A stretch of 64,000 bases of DNA from Caballeronia sp. NK8 (lineage in GTDB: Bacteria; Pseudomonadota; Gammaproteobacteria; Burkholderiales; Burkholderiaceae), in NCBI RefSeq assembly GCF_018408855.1, contig NZ_AP024322.1, positions 1,550,001-1,614,000 of the forward strand. The letters run 5' to 3'. Below, piece by piece: positions 8,130 through 20,900 of this stretch (its first letter is position 1; each line of letters opens with the position of its first letter). The notes below the pieces were generated by a model, which saw only the letters and a list, made by a program, of their open reading frames with translations, ran no database searches and was not told where the DNA came from. The position numbers and the translations under genes were made by a program.

Positions 8130-9346
8130 GATTCGCTTCCGTCCGGCTTCGCTGCGCCGCCATGCGCGCCTTCGCTCGCGCCCGCGCCGTTATCCGCGTG
8201 GCCGATGCGCACCGTCGCGCCATCGATGATGGAATCGGGCGGATTCACGATCACGCGTTCATCGCCATTCAATCCCGAGACGATCGACACACGCGTGCCG
8301 TAGTCCGTGCCGAGCGTGATCGGCAGCAGCTTCACGCGATTGTTCGCATCGACGCTCGCCGCATGCACGCCGTCGGGACGGAACAGCAGCGCGTTGCCCG
8401 GCAGCGTATAAGACGGGTTCGCGCTCGTGAGACGAAAGCGCACTTGCGCATACGCGCCCGCGAGCAATTCGCCGGTCGGATTCTTCACGTCGACCTCGAC
8501 GCGCATCGTGCGCGCGACCGGGTCCACTGCGCCCGCTGTGCGTACCGTCACGCCCTCGAACTTGCGGTTGCGATCCTCGTTGAGCAGCAGTTCGGCGGGC
8601 AGTCCCACCGCGATCATCCGCGCGTAAGCCTGAGGCACATCGACGAACACGCGCAAGGTGGAAGCATCCTGAATGTGAAAGAGCTCGCGGCCGGCCGCGC
8701 CGCTGCCCGCATCGATCAACTGGCCGACATCGGTGTTGCGCGCCGTCACGACGCCATCGAAAGGCGCATAGATCTTCTGAAACGAAACGAGCTGTTCGAG
8801 CCGCGATACGTTCGCCTGAGCCGCATTCAGCGCCGCTTCCTTGGCGAGCATGTCGCCGTTCTTCTCGTCCGTTTCCTGACGCGACACCGAGTTGTTCTTC
8901 AGCATCAGTGCCCAGCGTTCGGCCGTCGTCTTCGCGAGCAGATAGTTCGCGCGCGCGGTCTGCGCATCGGCGCGCGCCTGGCGAAGCTGGTCGTTGATTT
9001 CGGGTGCATCGATTTCCGCGAGCAACTGGCCTTTCTTCACCTTCGTGCCGATATCGACGGTCCAGCGCTTCAGATAACCATTGGTGCGCGCGAAGATCGG
9101 CGCATCGGAGTACGCGCGGATATCGCCCGCGAGCACGAGATCCTGGGACGCCTTCATGCGCGCCGGCTTGATGACCTCGACCGTCTGCGCGCCATGCTCG
9201 TTCGCATCGCGTTCGAGTTCCGCATGCGCCGCGCGCCTCGAAAAAATCCCTTGCGCGATGAGCACGACGACCACCACGAGCGCGATCGCGAGCCATAAGC
9301 GCCCTCGCCGTCCGTTGCCCGATCGTTGCGACCCCTGCTCTTCCAT
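8126..9346 (-). CDS. RND efflux periplasmic adaptor (membrane fusion protein)
   Basis: A 406-residue HlyD/AcrA-family protein. It has a single N-terminal membrane anchor at about residues 17-35 (LWLAIALVVVVVLIAQGIF) rather than a lipobox. A lipoyl half-motif (GYLKRWTVDIGTKVKKGQLLAEID), a coiled-coil hairpin and the second half (IYAPFDGVVTARNTDVGQL) follow. It links the inner-membrane pump to the outer-membrane factor. The gene is 14 bp downstream of the permease gene. Substrates are unknown. Confidence 0.93.
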   Translation of the reverse strand: MEEQGSQRSGNGRRGRLWLAIALVVVVVLIAQGIFSRRAAHAELERDANEHGAQTVEVIKPARMKASQDLVLAGDIRAYSDAPIFARTNGYLKRWTVDIGTKVKKGQLLAEIDAPEINDQLRQARADAQTARANYLLAKTTAERWALMLKNNSVSRQETDEKNGDMLAKEAALNAAQANVSRLEQLVSFQKIYAPFDGVVTARNTDVGQLIDAGSGAAGRELFHIQDASTLRVFVDVPQAYARMIAVGLPAELLLNEDRNRKFEGVTVRTAGAVDPVARTMRVEVDVKNPTGELLAGAYAQVRFRLTSANPSYTLPGNALLFRPDGVHAASVDANNRVKLLPITLGTDYGTRVSIVSGLNGDERVIVNPPDSIIDGATVRIGHADNGAGASEGAHGGAAKPDGSES

Positions 9347-9360
9347 TCTTGCTCCACCTG

Positions 9361-12561
<3,201 letters not shown>

Positions 12562-12814
12562 CTAAGTTCCGCCTGCCCCGTCTGGTGTTCGTTGTTCGAA
12601 TGCTGTTCGATTGCCGTGGGTTTCCCGAGCGAAAGCCCCCGCTACGATGACACATTTGAAGCTTACAAAACAATTTGCGCAAACGGTTGCGAGGGTTTAT
12701 GCGGAAGAATTTCTGCAGAAGAATGCGAGGCCGCACCGAAAATGGAACGAGCGCTCCAATTGGTGGGAAAGACGTTGCGCCCCGCGGAACGCGAGGCGCT
12801 TGACTCGATGAGGC

Positions 12815-14155
12815 TTAGACGGTTGCGGGTCGCAGGTCGAGCACGCGTTTTGCCTTGCCGGTCGCGGTCGTCGGCAGTTCGCCGGAATCGAGCACGCGCA
12901 CCTGCGTGGAAACGCCGACTATCGTCTTGACGCGCTGCTGAAGCTCGCGCGAAAGACCGGCGCGATCGCTGTCGTTCAGGCTCGCGCAGACTTCGGCGCG
13001 CGCTTCCACCGAAACCGACAACGAATCCATGTGACCCTCGCGCGACACACACAGTTGGTACTGACCCGAGAGACGCGGAATCGCAAGAATCAGCTCCTCG
13101 ATCTGGCTCGGGAACACGTTCACGCCACGAATGATGAGCATGTCGTCGGAACGGCCCGTGATCTTCGCGAGGCGGCGCATCGAGCGCGCGCTCGGCGGCA
13201 GCAACGACGTGAGATCGCGCGTGCGGTAGCGGATCATCGGCATCGCTTCCTTCGTCAGCGACGTGAAGACGAGTTCGCCCGTGCTGCCTTCGGGAAGCAC
13301 TTCGCCCGTGACAGGATCGATGATCTCCGGATAGAAATGGTCTTCCCAGATCGTCGGACCGTCCTTCGTTTCGATGCATTCGCAGGCGACGCCCGGGCCC
13401 ATGATTTCCGAGAGCCCGTAAATGTCGAGTGCCTGAATGCCTGCGCGCGTTTCGATCTCGCTGCGCAAACCCTGGCTCCACGGCTCCGCGCCGAAGATGC
13501 CGATCTTGAGCGACGTATTTGCCGGGTCCATGCCCTGACGCGCCATCTCGTCGAGCAGATTCAACATGTACGAAGGCGTCACGAGAATGATCTTCGGCTC
13601 GAAGTCGCGGATCAGCTGCACCTGCTTCTCGGTCTGGCCGCCCGACATCGGCACGACCATGCAGCCCAGACGTTCCGCGCCGTAGTGAATGCCGAGACCG
13701 CCCGTGAAGAGGCCATAGCCGAATGCGTTGTGCAGCGTGTCGCCCTTGCGGCCACCCGCGGCGCGGATCGAGCGCGCGGTCACGTTGGCCCAAGTGTCGA
13801 TGTCTCTCGCCGTGTAGCCGACCACCGTCGGCTTGCCCGTCGTGCCGCTCGAAGCATGCACGCGCACGACCTGATCGCGCGGCACCGCGAACAACCCGAA
13901 CGGATAGTTGTCACGCAAGTCGGTTTTCGTCGTGGTCGGAAAACGCGCGAGATCGGAGAGTTCGCGCAGGTCGTCGGGATGCACGCCTGCCGCATCGAAG
14001 GCGCGACGATAGTGCGGCACGTTCTCGTAAGCATGACGCAAAGACCATTTGAGGCGCTCGAGTTGCAGCGCCTGAAGCTCGTCCCGGCTCGCGCGCTCGA
14101 TCGGCTCCAGTTCGTTTTGCTGTGCAATGGATTGGACCACGGTTGTCTCCTGCAT
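12815..14155 (-). CDS. paaK: Phenylacetate-CoA ligase
   Basis: The 446-residue ANL-superfamily enzyme activates phenylacetate with ATP and CoA to phenylacetyl-CoA, the first step of the aerobic hybrid pathway. It shows the AMP-binding P-loop HASSGTTGKPTVVGYT at about residues 100-114, the IYGLSEIMGPG motif, and RTRDLTSLL with DDMLIIRGVNVFPSQIE. The C-terminus, AKRVLDLRP, is usual for PaaK. It is the last gene of the minus-strand paa block, 33 bp after paaH. Confidence 0.95.
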   Translation of the reverse strand: MQETTVVQSIAQQNELEPIERASRDELQALQLERLKWSLRHAYENVPHYRRAFDAAGVHPDDLRELSDLARFPTTTKTDLRDNYPFGLFAVPRDQVVRVHASSGTTGKPTVVGYTARDIDTWANVTARSIRAAGGRKGDTLHNAFGYGLFTGGLGIHYGAERLGCMVVPMSGGQTEKQVQLIRDFEPKIILVTPSYMLNLLDEMARQGMDPANTSLKIGIFGAEPWSQGLRSEIETRAGIQALDIYGLSEIMGPGVACECIETKDGPTIWEDHFYPEIIDPVTGEVLPEGSTGELVFTSLTKEAMPMIRYRTRDLTSLLPPSARSMRRLAKITGRSDDMLIIRGVNVFPSQIEELILAIPRLSGQYQLCVSREGHMDSLSVSVEARAEVCASLNDSDRAGLSRELQQRVKTIVGVSTQVRVLDSGELPTTATGKAKRVLDLRPATV

Positions 14156-14188
14156 GAAGGCTCGATGAATGAATGTTCGGGATTCGCT

Positions 14189-15703
14189 TCAGTGGAAGCG
14201 TTGGCCCGCGTAACGCAAGGCCGATATGAGTGGCGACGCGCGATAACGGTCTTCGCCGTAGTGCGCCGCGAGATGAAGCAGCACATCGTGAATCTGCCCG
14301 ATGCCGATACGCTCGCCCCACGCAAGCGGACCGAGCGGATAGTTCACGCCCTTCTCCATCGCGAGGTCGAGATCGGCGCTCGTGCAGACGCCCTGATTCA
14401 CCGCGTCCGCCGCTTCGTTGACGAGCATGGCGACGGTACGCATCACGGCCATGCCGGCGATATCGTTCAGCGGCACCACCGCATAGCCTGCCTTCGTCAG
14501 CGCGCCGGCGACGGCGGCGTAGGCGTCATCGGCGCACTGGCGTGCGCGCGTGAGCGCGACGCTTCGTGCATTCGCGTAGTCGAGCGCGAGATCGATCAGC
14601 ACGATGTTGTCGATGCCGGTCGCATGCGCGCGTTCAGTCGCGGTGCGTCCATCGGTGAGAAACAGATACGCATCGTCGATCTGCGCGATGAGGCCTGGAA
14701 GATCATCGCGGCACAGACTGGTTTCGCCGATACGTGCTTGCAGTTGCGCGTACAACGGTGCGCTTTCACCACGCACGATCTTCGAAGGCGTGCGCGTGTT
14801 CGTCTCGATGCGCGCGGCAGGCTTCACGGCATCGGCGGCGTAATCATAGAAACCACGGCCCGTCTTGCGGCCGAGAAAGCCCGCGTTCACCAGTTCCTGC
14901 TGGATCAGCGAAGGCGTGAAGCGCGGATCGTTGAAGTACGCGTTGAACACCGATTGCGTCACGGCGAAGTTCACGTCGTGGCCGATCAGATCCATCAGTT
15001 CGAACGGGCCCATTCTGAAGCCGCCCGAATCGCGCATGATGGTGTCGATGGAAGCTGCGTCCGCAGCCTGCTCGTTCAGAATGCGCAGGCCCTCGGCATA
15101 GAACGGCCGCGCCACGCGATTGACGATGAAGCCCGGCGTCGATTTCGTATGGACCGGCTTCTTGCCCCACACGGCCGCCGTGGCGTACACGGTGCGCGCG
15201 ACCTCATCCGATGTGGCGAGACCGCGCACGACCTCGACGAGCGCCATCAGCGGCGCCGGATTGAAGAAGTGCATGCCGACGACGCGCGACGGATGCTGCA
15301 ACGGCGCGGCGATCGCCGTGATCGAAATGGACGACGTGTTGGTCGCGAGAATGCAGTCCTGCGTCACGATGCTTTCGAGCTCGCCGAAGAGCGCGCGCTT
15401 GACGTCCAGACGCTCGGCGACGGCTTCGATGACAAGCGATGCCGTGCGCAAATCCGCGAGATTCGCAACGATGCGCAGGCGGTCGATGGCTTCCTGCCCC
15501 GCTGCCTGATCGAGCTTCTTCTTGTCGATCAAACGCTGCACGTTCGTTGCGATGCCGGCATGCGCCTTGTCGAGCGCTTTCGCATCGAGGTCGTAAAGCA
15601 GCACGGTGTGTCCGGCGAGCGCCGCGACTTGCGCGATGCCCGCGCCCATCGCGCCTGCGCCGATCACACCGATGATCGCCGATGCCTGAATCGCCTGTGT
15701 CAT
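14189..15703 (-). CDS. paaH: 3-hydroxyacyl-CoA dehydrogenase of phenylacetate degradation
   Basis: The start MTQAIQASAI at 15703 gives 504 residues, typical for PaaH; the frame runs open further upstream into paaJ but without support. The Rossmann motif GAGAMG is at residues 15-20. A 3HCDH catalytic domain follows with GMHFFNPAPLMALVEVV and a second, C-terminal copy of the helical domain. It oxidises 3-hydroxyadipyl-CoA to 3-oxoadipyl-CoA with NAD. The gap to paaJ is 11 bp, so co-translation is likely. Confidence 0.93.
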   Translation of the reverse strand: MTQAIQASAIIGVIGAGAMGAGIAQVAALAGHTVLLYDLDAKALDKAHAGIATNVQRLIDKKKLDQAAGQEAIDRLRIVANLADLRTASLVIEAVAERLDVKRALFGELESIVTQDCILATNTSSISITAIAAPLQHPSRVVGMHFFNPAPLMALVEVVRGLATSDEVARTVYATAAVWGKKPVHTKSTPGFIVNRVARPFYAEGLRILNEQAADAASIDTIMRDSGGFRMGPFELMDLIGHDVNFAVTQSVFNAYFNDPRFTPSLIQQELVNAGFLGRKTGRGFYDYAADAVKPAARIETNTRTPSKIVRGESAPLYAQLQARIGETSLCRDDLPGLIAQIDDAYLFLTDGRTATERAHATGIDNIVLIDLALDYANARSVALTRARQCADDAYAAVAGALTKAGYAVVPLNDIAGMAVMRTVAMLVNEAADAVNQGVCTSADLDLAMEKGVNYPLGPLAWGERIGIGQIHDVLLHLAAHYGEDRYRASPLISALRYAGQRFH

Positions 15704-15714
15704 GGTCGTGGCCC

Positions 15715-16917
15715 TCAGACGCGTTCGATCGCGATCGCGATGCCCTGCCCCACGCCGATGCACATCGTGCACAGCGCATAGCGGCCATTGCGGCGTTCGA
15801 GTTCGTACAGCGCCGTCGTGACGAGACGCGCACCCGAAGCGCCGAGCGGATGGCCGAGCGCAATGGCGCCGCCGTTCGGATTCACACGCGGATCGTCTTC
15901 CGCGAGTCCCAGTTGACGCAGCACCGCGATGCCTTGCGAAGCAAAGGCTTCGTTCAGCTCGATCACGTCGAACTGGTCGAGCGTGAGGCCCGTGCGCGCG
16001 AGAAGCTTTTTCGTCGCGGGTGCGGGGCCGATGCCCATGATGCGCGGCTCGACGCCAGCAGTCGCCATGCCGATGATGCGCGCGCGCGGCGCGAGTCCAT
16101 GACGCTTTGCCGCCTCTTCGTTCGCGATGATGAGCGCGCATGCGCCGTCATTCACTCCCGACGCGTTGCCCGCTGTAACGCTGCCATCGGGACGCACGAC
16201 GCCCTTCAGTTTCGCAAGCGTTTCGAGCGTGGTCTCGCGCGGATGCTCGTCGCGATCGACCGCAATCGATTCACCCTTCTTTTGCGGGACACTTACAGCG
16301 ACGATCTCCTGGGCGAACGTGCCGTCGGCCTGTGCGCGCGCCGCGCGTTGCTGGCTGCGCAGCGCGAAGCGGTCCTGCGCATCGCGCGAGATGCCGAAAT
16401 CGACAGCGACGTTTTCCGCTGTCTCGGGCATCGAATCGACGCCGTAACGCTCGCGCATCGCGCGATTGATGAAGCGCCAGCCGATGGTCGTATCGAAGAT
16501 GTCGGCGGAACGCGAGAACGCGCTCGATGCCTTGCCCATCACGAACGGCGCACGCGTCATGCTTTCGACGCCGCCCGCGAGATAGAGCGAGCCATCGCCT
16601 GCCTTGATCGCGCGCGCGGCGCTGCCGACCGCGTCCATGCCGGAACCGCACAGACGGTTGATCGTCGAGCCGGGCACGTCGATGGGCAAGCCCGCGAGCA
16701 GACCCGACATGCGCGCGACGTTGCGGTTGTCCTCGCCTGCCTGATTCGCGCAGCCGTAGATCACGTCGTCGACCTGCGTCCAGTCCACCGATGCATTGCG
16801 CTTCATGAGCGCGGTGATGGGCACGGCGCCGAGATCGTCGGCGCGCACGTCCTTGAAAACGCCGCCGTAGCGGCCGATGGGCGTACGAATCGCGTCGCAG
16901 ATGAAGGCTTCTGTCAT
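15715..16917 (-). CDS. paaJ: 3-oxoadipyl-CoA / 3-oxo-5,6-dehydrosuberyl-CoA thiolase
   Basis: The 400-residue thiolase starts MTEAFICDAIRTPIGRYGG. Acyl-accepting Cys90 lies in STINRLCGSGMDAV, GHPLGASGARL carries the His, and the second Cys is in the C-terminal CTMCIGVGQG. It cleaves 3-oxoadipyl-CoA to succinyl-CoA and acetyl-CoA. The same sequence family includes PcaF of the beta-ketoadipate pathway, so the position beside paaH and the paa genes decides the name. A gap of about 150 bp separates it from paaE. Confidence 0.92.
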   Translation of the reverse strand: MTEAFICDAIRTPIGRYGGVFKDVRADDLGAVPITALMKRNASVDWTQVDDVIYGCANQAGEDNRNVARMSGLLAGLPIDVPGSTINRLCGSGMDAVGSAARAIKAGDGSLYLAGGVESMTRAPFVMGKASSAFSRSADIFDTTIGWRFINRAMRERYGVDSMPETAENVAVDFGISRDAQDRFALRSQQRAARAQADGTFAQEIVAVSVPQKKGESIAVDRDEHPRETTLETLAKLKGVVRPDGSVTAGNASGVNDGACALIIANEEAAKRHGLAPRARIIGMATAGVEPRIMGIGPAPATKKLLARTGLTLDQFDVIELNEAFASQGIAVLRQLGLAEDDPRVNPNGGAIALGHPLGASGARLVTTALYELERRNGRYALCTMCIGVGQGIAIAIERV

Positions 16918-17064
16918 GACAAGTCTCGATGTAGTGGATGATCGATCACGACGAAGCCGCGCGATGGATGCATCGCTGGCGACTTCGGCTTGTATGGGTC
17001 TGGGAATGCGTCGGCTTCAAGCGCATCATTGCGATGCGCGTATTCACACGGATCAGGACGGCGC

Positions 17065-18153
17065 TTAGCGCTCGTCGAAACTCACGACCACGCGCTCGCT
17101 CACCGGATGACACTGGCAAGTCAGCACGAAACCATCATCGATTTCATGTTGTTCGAGCGTGAAGTTCTTTTCCATCTTCACTTCGCCCTCGAGCACTTTC
17201 GCGCGGCACGTGCAGCACACACCGCCCTTGCACGCGTACGGCAACGCGAGGCCCGCTTTCAAACCCACATCGAGCACGCTCACGCCTTTGTACGGCAGGC
17301 GCAGCTTGCGCTTCTTGCCGTCGATGATCAGCTCCAGATCCGCCGCAGGCGTGTTCTCCGTGATCTCGATGGCCGGCACCCCCGCCTGCGGCAACGGCGT
17401 GCCGAAGCGCTCGACGTGAATCTGCTTCAGTGCGACACCCGAGTCCTTCAATGCCGCTTCGGCCGCATCCATCATCGGGCCGGGGCCGCAGATGAACGCT
17501 TCGTCGATTTCTTCAGGCGAGAGCAGGCTTTCCAGAAACGCCTTGCACTTCGCTTCATCCAGCACGCCGTTGAAGAGCTCCACGTCCTGCAGATCATCCG
17601 ACAGCACGTGATACAGCGAGAAGCGATCCATATAGCGATTCTTCAGATCTTCGAGCTCCTCGGCGAACATGATCGCGTCCACGCTGCGATTGCCGTACAC
17701 CAGCGTGAAGCGGCTGGTCGGCTCCGTATCCAGCGTCGTCTTGATGATCGCCAGCACCGGCGTGATGCCCGAGCCGCCCGAGAACGCCACATACTGCTTC
17801 GCGTGATCCGCGTTCAGGTGCGTGAAGAAGCGGCCATCGGGCGTCATCACTTCGATCTCGTGGCCGGGCTTCAAGGTATCGAACGCGAAGTTCGAGAAGC
17901 GGCCGCCTCGCACACGCTTGATGCCGATGCGCAATTCGCCATCGCGATCGTAGTCGGTCACGCCCACGCAGATCGAATACGAACGGCGCGTTTCTTCGCC
18001 ATCGATATGCGTCTTGAGCGTCACGAACTGGCCCTGCGTGAAGCGAAACGCATCGCGCAGCGCGGGCGGCACCTCGAACGAAACAGTGACCGCATCGGCG
18101 GTTTCGGGTCGCACGTCACGGATGCGCAGCGGGTGGAATTGCGGAGTCGCCAT
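17065..18153 (-). CDS. paaE: Phenylacetyl-CoA epoxidase reductase subunit
   Basis: The 362-residue protein joins a ferredoxin-NADP reductase module (FAD and NAD binding; RRSYSICVG and AFSGGSGITPVLAI) to a C-terminal plant-type [2Fe-2S] ferredoxin (YACKGGVCCTCRAKV with the last Cys in LTCQC). It passes electrons from NADPH to the PaaABC oxygenase. Its start is 63 bp from paaD, and the gap holds a short tandem repeat. Confidence 0.94.
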   Translation of the reverse strand: MATPQFHPLRIRDVRPETADAVTVSFEVPPALRDAFRFTQGQFVTLKTHIDGEETRRSYSICVGVTDYDRDGELRIGIKRVRGGRFSNFAFDTLKPGHEIEVMTPDGRFFTHLNADHAKQYVAFSGGSGITPVLAIIKTTLDTEPTSRFTLVYGNRSVDAIMFAEELEDLKNRYMDRFSLYHVLSDDLQDVELFNGVLDEAKCKAFLESLLSPEEIDEAFICGPGPMMDAAEAALKDSGVALKQIHVERFGTPLPQAGVPAIEITENTPAADLELIIDGKKRKLRLPYKGVSVLDVGLKAGLALPYACKGGVCCTCRAKVLEGEVKMEKNFTLEQHEIDDGFVLTCQCHPVSERVVVSFDER

Positions 18154-18171
18154 GTTTTTCGGCTCGCTTCA

Positions 18172-18216
18172 GTTGATTCGGTTGATTCGGTGATTCGGTT
18201 GATTCAGTGATTCGGT
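18172..18216. repeat. Tandem repeat of GTTGATTCG-like units between paaD and paaE
   Basis: About six imperfect copies of a 7-9 base unit (GTTGATTCG, GTTGATTCG, TGATTCG, GTTGATTCA, TGATTCG) fill nearly the whole gap between the paaD stop and the paaE start. The copies directly adjoin the paaD stop codon. Such a tract is prone to slipped-strand length change, which would alter paaD-paaE spacing. Confidence 0.75.
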
Positions 18217-18741
18217 TCAGTACGGCTTGAAGTAATCGAACGGCTCGCGGCAATCGATGCAGCGATACAGCGCCTTGCACGCCGTCGAGCCGAACTGCGC
18301 CAGCTTCTCCGTGTGCGTCGAGCTGCAGCGCGGACAGGCGATCACCTCGGGCTTGCGCGGCACGAAACGGATCGGCTTCACGTTCGATACGGGCGCGCTG
18401 CCGCATTGACCTGTCGGCGGCGCGATGCCGTAGCGGCGCAGCTTCTCGCGCGCTTCATCGGTGATCCAGTCGGTCGTCCACGCTGGCGCCAGCACCGTCT
18501 CCACGCGATGCGCGCCGAGTTCAGCCTGATCGATCGCCTGCGCGATATCCTCGGCAATCTGCGACATCGCAGGACACCCCGAGTACGTCGGCGTGATCAC
18601 CACTTCGAGCACGCCATCGTCGCCGTGGCGCACATCGCGCAGAATGCCCAGCTCGCGAATCGATACCACCGGAATCTCCGGATCAGGCACCGCTTCGAGC
18701 ACGTGCCACGCGCGTTCGATGCTTGCGTCGGCCGTATTCAT
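18217..18741 (-). CDS. paaD: Phenylacetate degradation protein PaaD (FeS assembly factor)
   Basis: The 174-residue MIP18/DUF59-family protein has the typical N-terminus (VLEAVPDPEIPVVSIRELGILRDV) and TYSGCPAM motif. The PaaD-specific C-terminal zinc-ribbon-like part follows (CPRCSSTHTEKLAQFGSTAC, then CIDCREPFDYFKPY). PaaD is needed for the epoxidase in vivo and is thought to help build the iron-sulfur cluster of PaaE. Stop and start with paaC abut (18741/18742). Confidence 0.93.
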   Translation of the reverse strand: MNTADASIERAWHVLEAVPDPEIPVVSIRELGILRDVRHGDDGVLEVVITPTYSGCPAMSQIAEDIAQAIDQAELGAHRVETVLAPAWTTDWITDEAREKLRRYGIAPPTGQCGSAPVSNVKPIRFVPRKPEVIACPRCSSTHTEKLAQFGSTACKALYRCIDCREPFDYFKPY

Positions 18742-19542
18742 TTACCAGCTCGCGCCCGGATGCTGACGCGCCAGACTCTGCATTTCCGCCAGCAGATAGC
18801 CCATGTGCTCCGAATGCTCGCCGTGCTTGCCCGTCGTGATGTGCTGCACTTCGGCGGGCGCTTTGAGCGTGGCTTCTTCGAGCGCCGATGCAACCTGCTC
18901 ACGCCATGCCGCTTCGAACGCGCTCGCCAGCGGCGCGATGCCCGCATCGGCGACGGCCTGCTCGATCGCGTCGGTAGCGAAGAATTCGCGCGTGTACGGC
19001 ATCAGATAATCGAGCGCGGCCTGCGCACGGCGATGCGACTCGTCCGTGCCATCGCCGAAGCGCACCAGCCAGTCGCGCGCATGATGCAGGTGATAGCTCG
19101 TCTCCTTGATCGACTTCGCCGCGATCGCCGCGAGTTGCGCATCGCTCGATGTCTGCAGCGCGCTCCACACTTCGATCATCAGCGCCGAGTACAGGAAGTT
19201 GCGCACGATCGTCACCGCGTAATCGCGCTCGGCGCGTGTCGTGCCCGCCAGCGGACCGACGTGCGGCAACTCCGCGATCGTGTAGTTGGCGAACTCACGC
19301 TCGGTGCGGAAGTACGCGTAATCGTCTTCGGTTTTTTTCGTGCCGTTCAGCGATGCTTCGAGCGTCGCCGCGTGCGTATAAAGAAGCCGCGACTGACCGA
19401 TCAGATCCAGACTGATGTTCGCCAGCGCGATGTCTTCTTCCAGCGCCGGGCCGTGACTGCACCATTCGGCGTTGCGCTGGCCGAGGATCAGCGCGTTGTC
19501 CGCCAGACGCAGCACGTAGGCGAGATGTTGTTCCTGACTCAT
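18742..19542 (-). CDS. paaC: Phenylacetyl-CoA epoxidase structural subunit PaaC
   Basis: The start MSQEQHLAYVLRLADN gives 266 residues; the frame is open for a further 32 codons upstream inside paaB but lacks support. It is a ferritin-like four-helix protein of the PaaA_PaaC family, with RNAEWCSHGPALEEDIALANI and KSIKETSYHLHHARDW. PaaC pairs with catalytic PaaA but is not itself the main iron site. The gap to paaB is 13 bp. Confidence 0.94.
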   Translation of the reverse strand: MSQEQHLAYVLRLADNALILGQRNAEWCSHGPALEEDIALANISLDLIGQSRLLYTHAATLEASLNGTKKTEDDYAYFRTEREFANYTIAELPHVGPLAGTTRAERDYAVTIVRNFLYSALMIEVWSALQTSSDAQLAAIAAKSIKETSYHLHHARDWLVRFGDGTDESHRRAQAALDYLMPYTREFFATDAIEQAVADAGIAPLASAFEAAWREQVASALEEATLKAPAEVQHITTGKHGEHSEHMGYLLAEMQSLARQHPGASW

Positions 19543-19555
19543 GACGCTCCCGCCC

Positions 19556-19840
19556 TTACATGTGATTGATTTCGTCGGGCAGCACGAAGAACGTCGGATG
19601 CCGATAGATCTTGTCGGCCGCCGGCTCGAACAATTCACCCTTGTCCGCCGGGTCCGATGCCGTGATCGCCGCCGACGGCACCACCCAGATGCTCACGCCT
19701 TCCTGACGGCGCGTGTACACGTCGCGCGCCATGCGCAACGCCGCGCCCGCATCCGGCGCGTGCAGACTGCCGCAATGCTTGTGATCCAGTCCCTGCTTGC
19801 TGCGCACGAACACTTCCCAGATCGGCCATTCCTTGTTCAT
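19556..19840 (-). CDS. paaB: Phenylacetyl-CoA epoxidase subunit PaaB
   Basis: From MNKEWPIWEVFVRSKQGLDH the protein has 94 residues, matching the usual 95 of PaaB, so 19840 was chosen; a GGAG at 9 nt supports it. In-frame ATGs also exist at 19846, 19855 and 19861, the last overlapping the paaA stop as ATGA. PaaB bridges PaaAC heterodimers in the epoxidase complex. The motif HAPDAGAALRMARDVYTRRQ and the end YRHPTFFVLPDEINHM are conserved. Confidence 0.9.
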   Translation of the reverse strand: MNKEWPIWEVFVRSKQGLDHKHCGSLHAPDAGAALRMARDVYTRRQEGVSIWVVPSAAITASDPADKGELFEPAADKIYRHPTFFVLPDEINHM

Positions 19841-19857
19841 CTTCATCGTCTCCATGC

Positions 19858-20862
19858 TCATGCAGCTTGTTGGTGGGCGCGGACCTTCTGTTTCTCCGCG
19901 TAGGCAAGGGCCGCTTCGCGCACCCATGCGCCCTCGTCGTGCGCCTTCACGCGCGTGGCGAGGCGCTCCTTGTTGCACGGGCCGTCGCCGTTGACCACGC
20001 GCCAGAACTCTTCCCAGTCGATCTCGCCGTAGTCGTGCGCGTTGCGTTGCGCATTCCACTTCAGATCGACATCGGGCAGCGTGACGCCCAGAATCTTCGC
20101 CTGCTCGACGGTCGCGTCGACGAACTTCTGACGCAGATCATCGTTCGAGATGCGCTTGATGCCCCATGCGAAGGACTGGCCGCTGTGGATCGAATCCTTG
20201 TCGCTCGGGCCGAACATCATCAGCACCGGCCACCACCAGCGGTTCACCGACTGCTGCACGAGGTCTTTCTGCGCCTGCGTGCCTTTCATCATCGAGAGCA
20301 GCGCATCGAAGCCCTGGCGTTGATGGAACGACTCTTCCTTGCAGATGCGGATCATCGCGCGGGCGTACGGCCCGTAGGTGCAGCGGCACAGCGGGATCTG
20401 GTTCATGATCGCCGCGCCGTCGACCAGCCAGCCGATCACGCCGACATCGGCCCAGGTGGGCGTCGGATAGTTGAAGATGCTCGAATACTTGGCCTTGCCT
20501 GCGTGCAGCGCGGCGACCAGCTGATCGCGCGAGACACCCAGCGTTTCGGCGGCGCTGTAGAGATACAGGCCGTGGCCGCCTTCGTCCTGCACTTTGGCCA
20601 GCAGAATCGCCTTGCGCTTCAGACTCGGCGCGCGGCTGATCCAGTTGCCCTCGGGCTGCATGCCGATGATCTCCGAATGCGCGTGCTGCGAGATCTGACG
20701 CACCAGCGTCTTGCGGTACGCCTCGGGCATCCAGTCCTGCGGCTCGATCTTGCCGTCGGCTTGCATGATCGCGTCGAAACGGGTCTGGTCCGGCGAGGCG
20801 GCCGATGCGGCTGCGTCGCTTGACTGCGTGGGGCTCGGGAGGTCGAGGGATTGGGTGTACAT
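19858..20862 (-). CDS. paaA: Phenylacetyl-CoA epoxidase catalytic diiron subunit PaaA
   Basis: The 334-residue subunit carries the diiron ligands in two ExxH motifs: DEGGH at about residues 93-97 and EESFH at 176-180. It epoxidises the ring of phenylacetyl-CoA to the 1,2-epoxide. The first roughly 25 residues (Ser/Ala rich) extend beyond most homologues, but no better start is seen. It is the first gene of paaABCDE and has a promoter and palindromic operator just upstream. Confidence 0.95.
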   Translation of the reverse strand: MYTQSLDLPSPTQSSDAAASAASPDQTRFDAIMQADGKIEPQDWMPEAYRKTLVRQISQHAHSEIIGMQPEGNWISRAPSLKRKAILLAKVQDEGGHGLYLYSAAETLGVSRDQLVAALHAGKAKYSSIFNYPTPTWADVGVIGWLVDGAAIMNQIPLCRCTYGPYARAMIRICKEESFHQRQGFDALLSMMKGTQAQKDLVQQSVNRWWWPVLMMFGPSDKDSIHSGQSFAWGIKRISNDDLRQKFVDATVEQAKILGVTLPDVDLKWNAQRNAHDYGEIDWEEFWRVVNGDGPCNKERLATRVKAHDEGAWVREAALAYAEKQKVRAHQQAA

Positions 20863-20900
20863 GCGGGGCTCCGCCGTCTTTTTTGAGATGCGATGGAGCG

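Noticed and set aside
12611..12811. 66-codon plus-strand frame between the RND permease and paaK genes
   Set aside because: It has no good ribosome site, and a second overlapping frame (from about 12740) looks equally likely. It lies in the expected promoter region of the RND operon.
13031..15781. 916-codon plus-strand frame opposite paaK and paaH
   Set aside because: Composition is Arg-rich and it lies opposite two recognisable enzymes.
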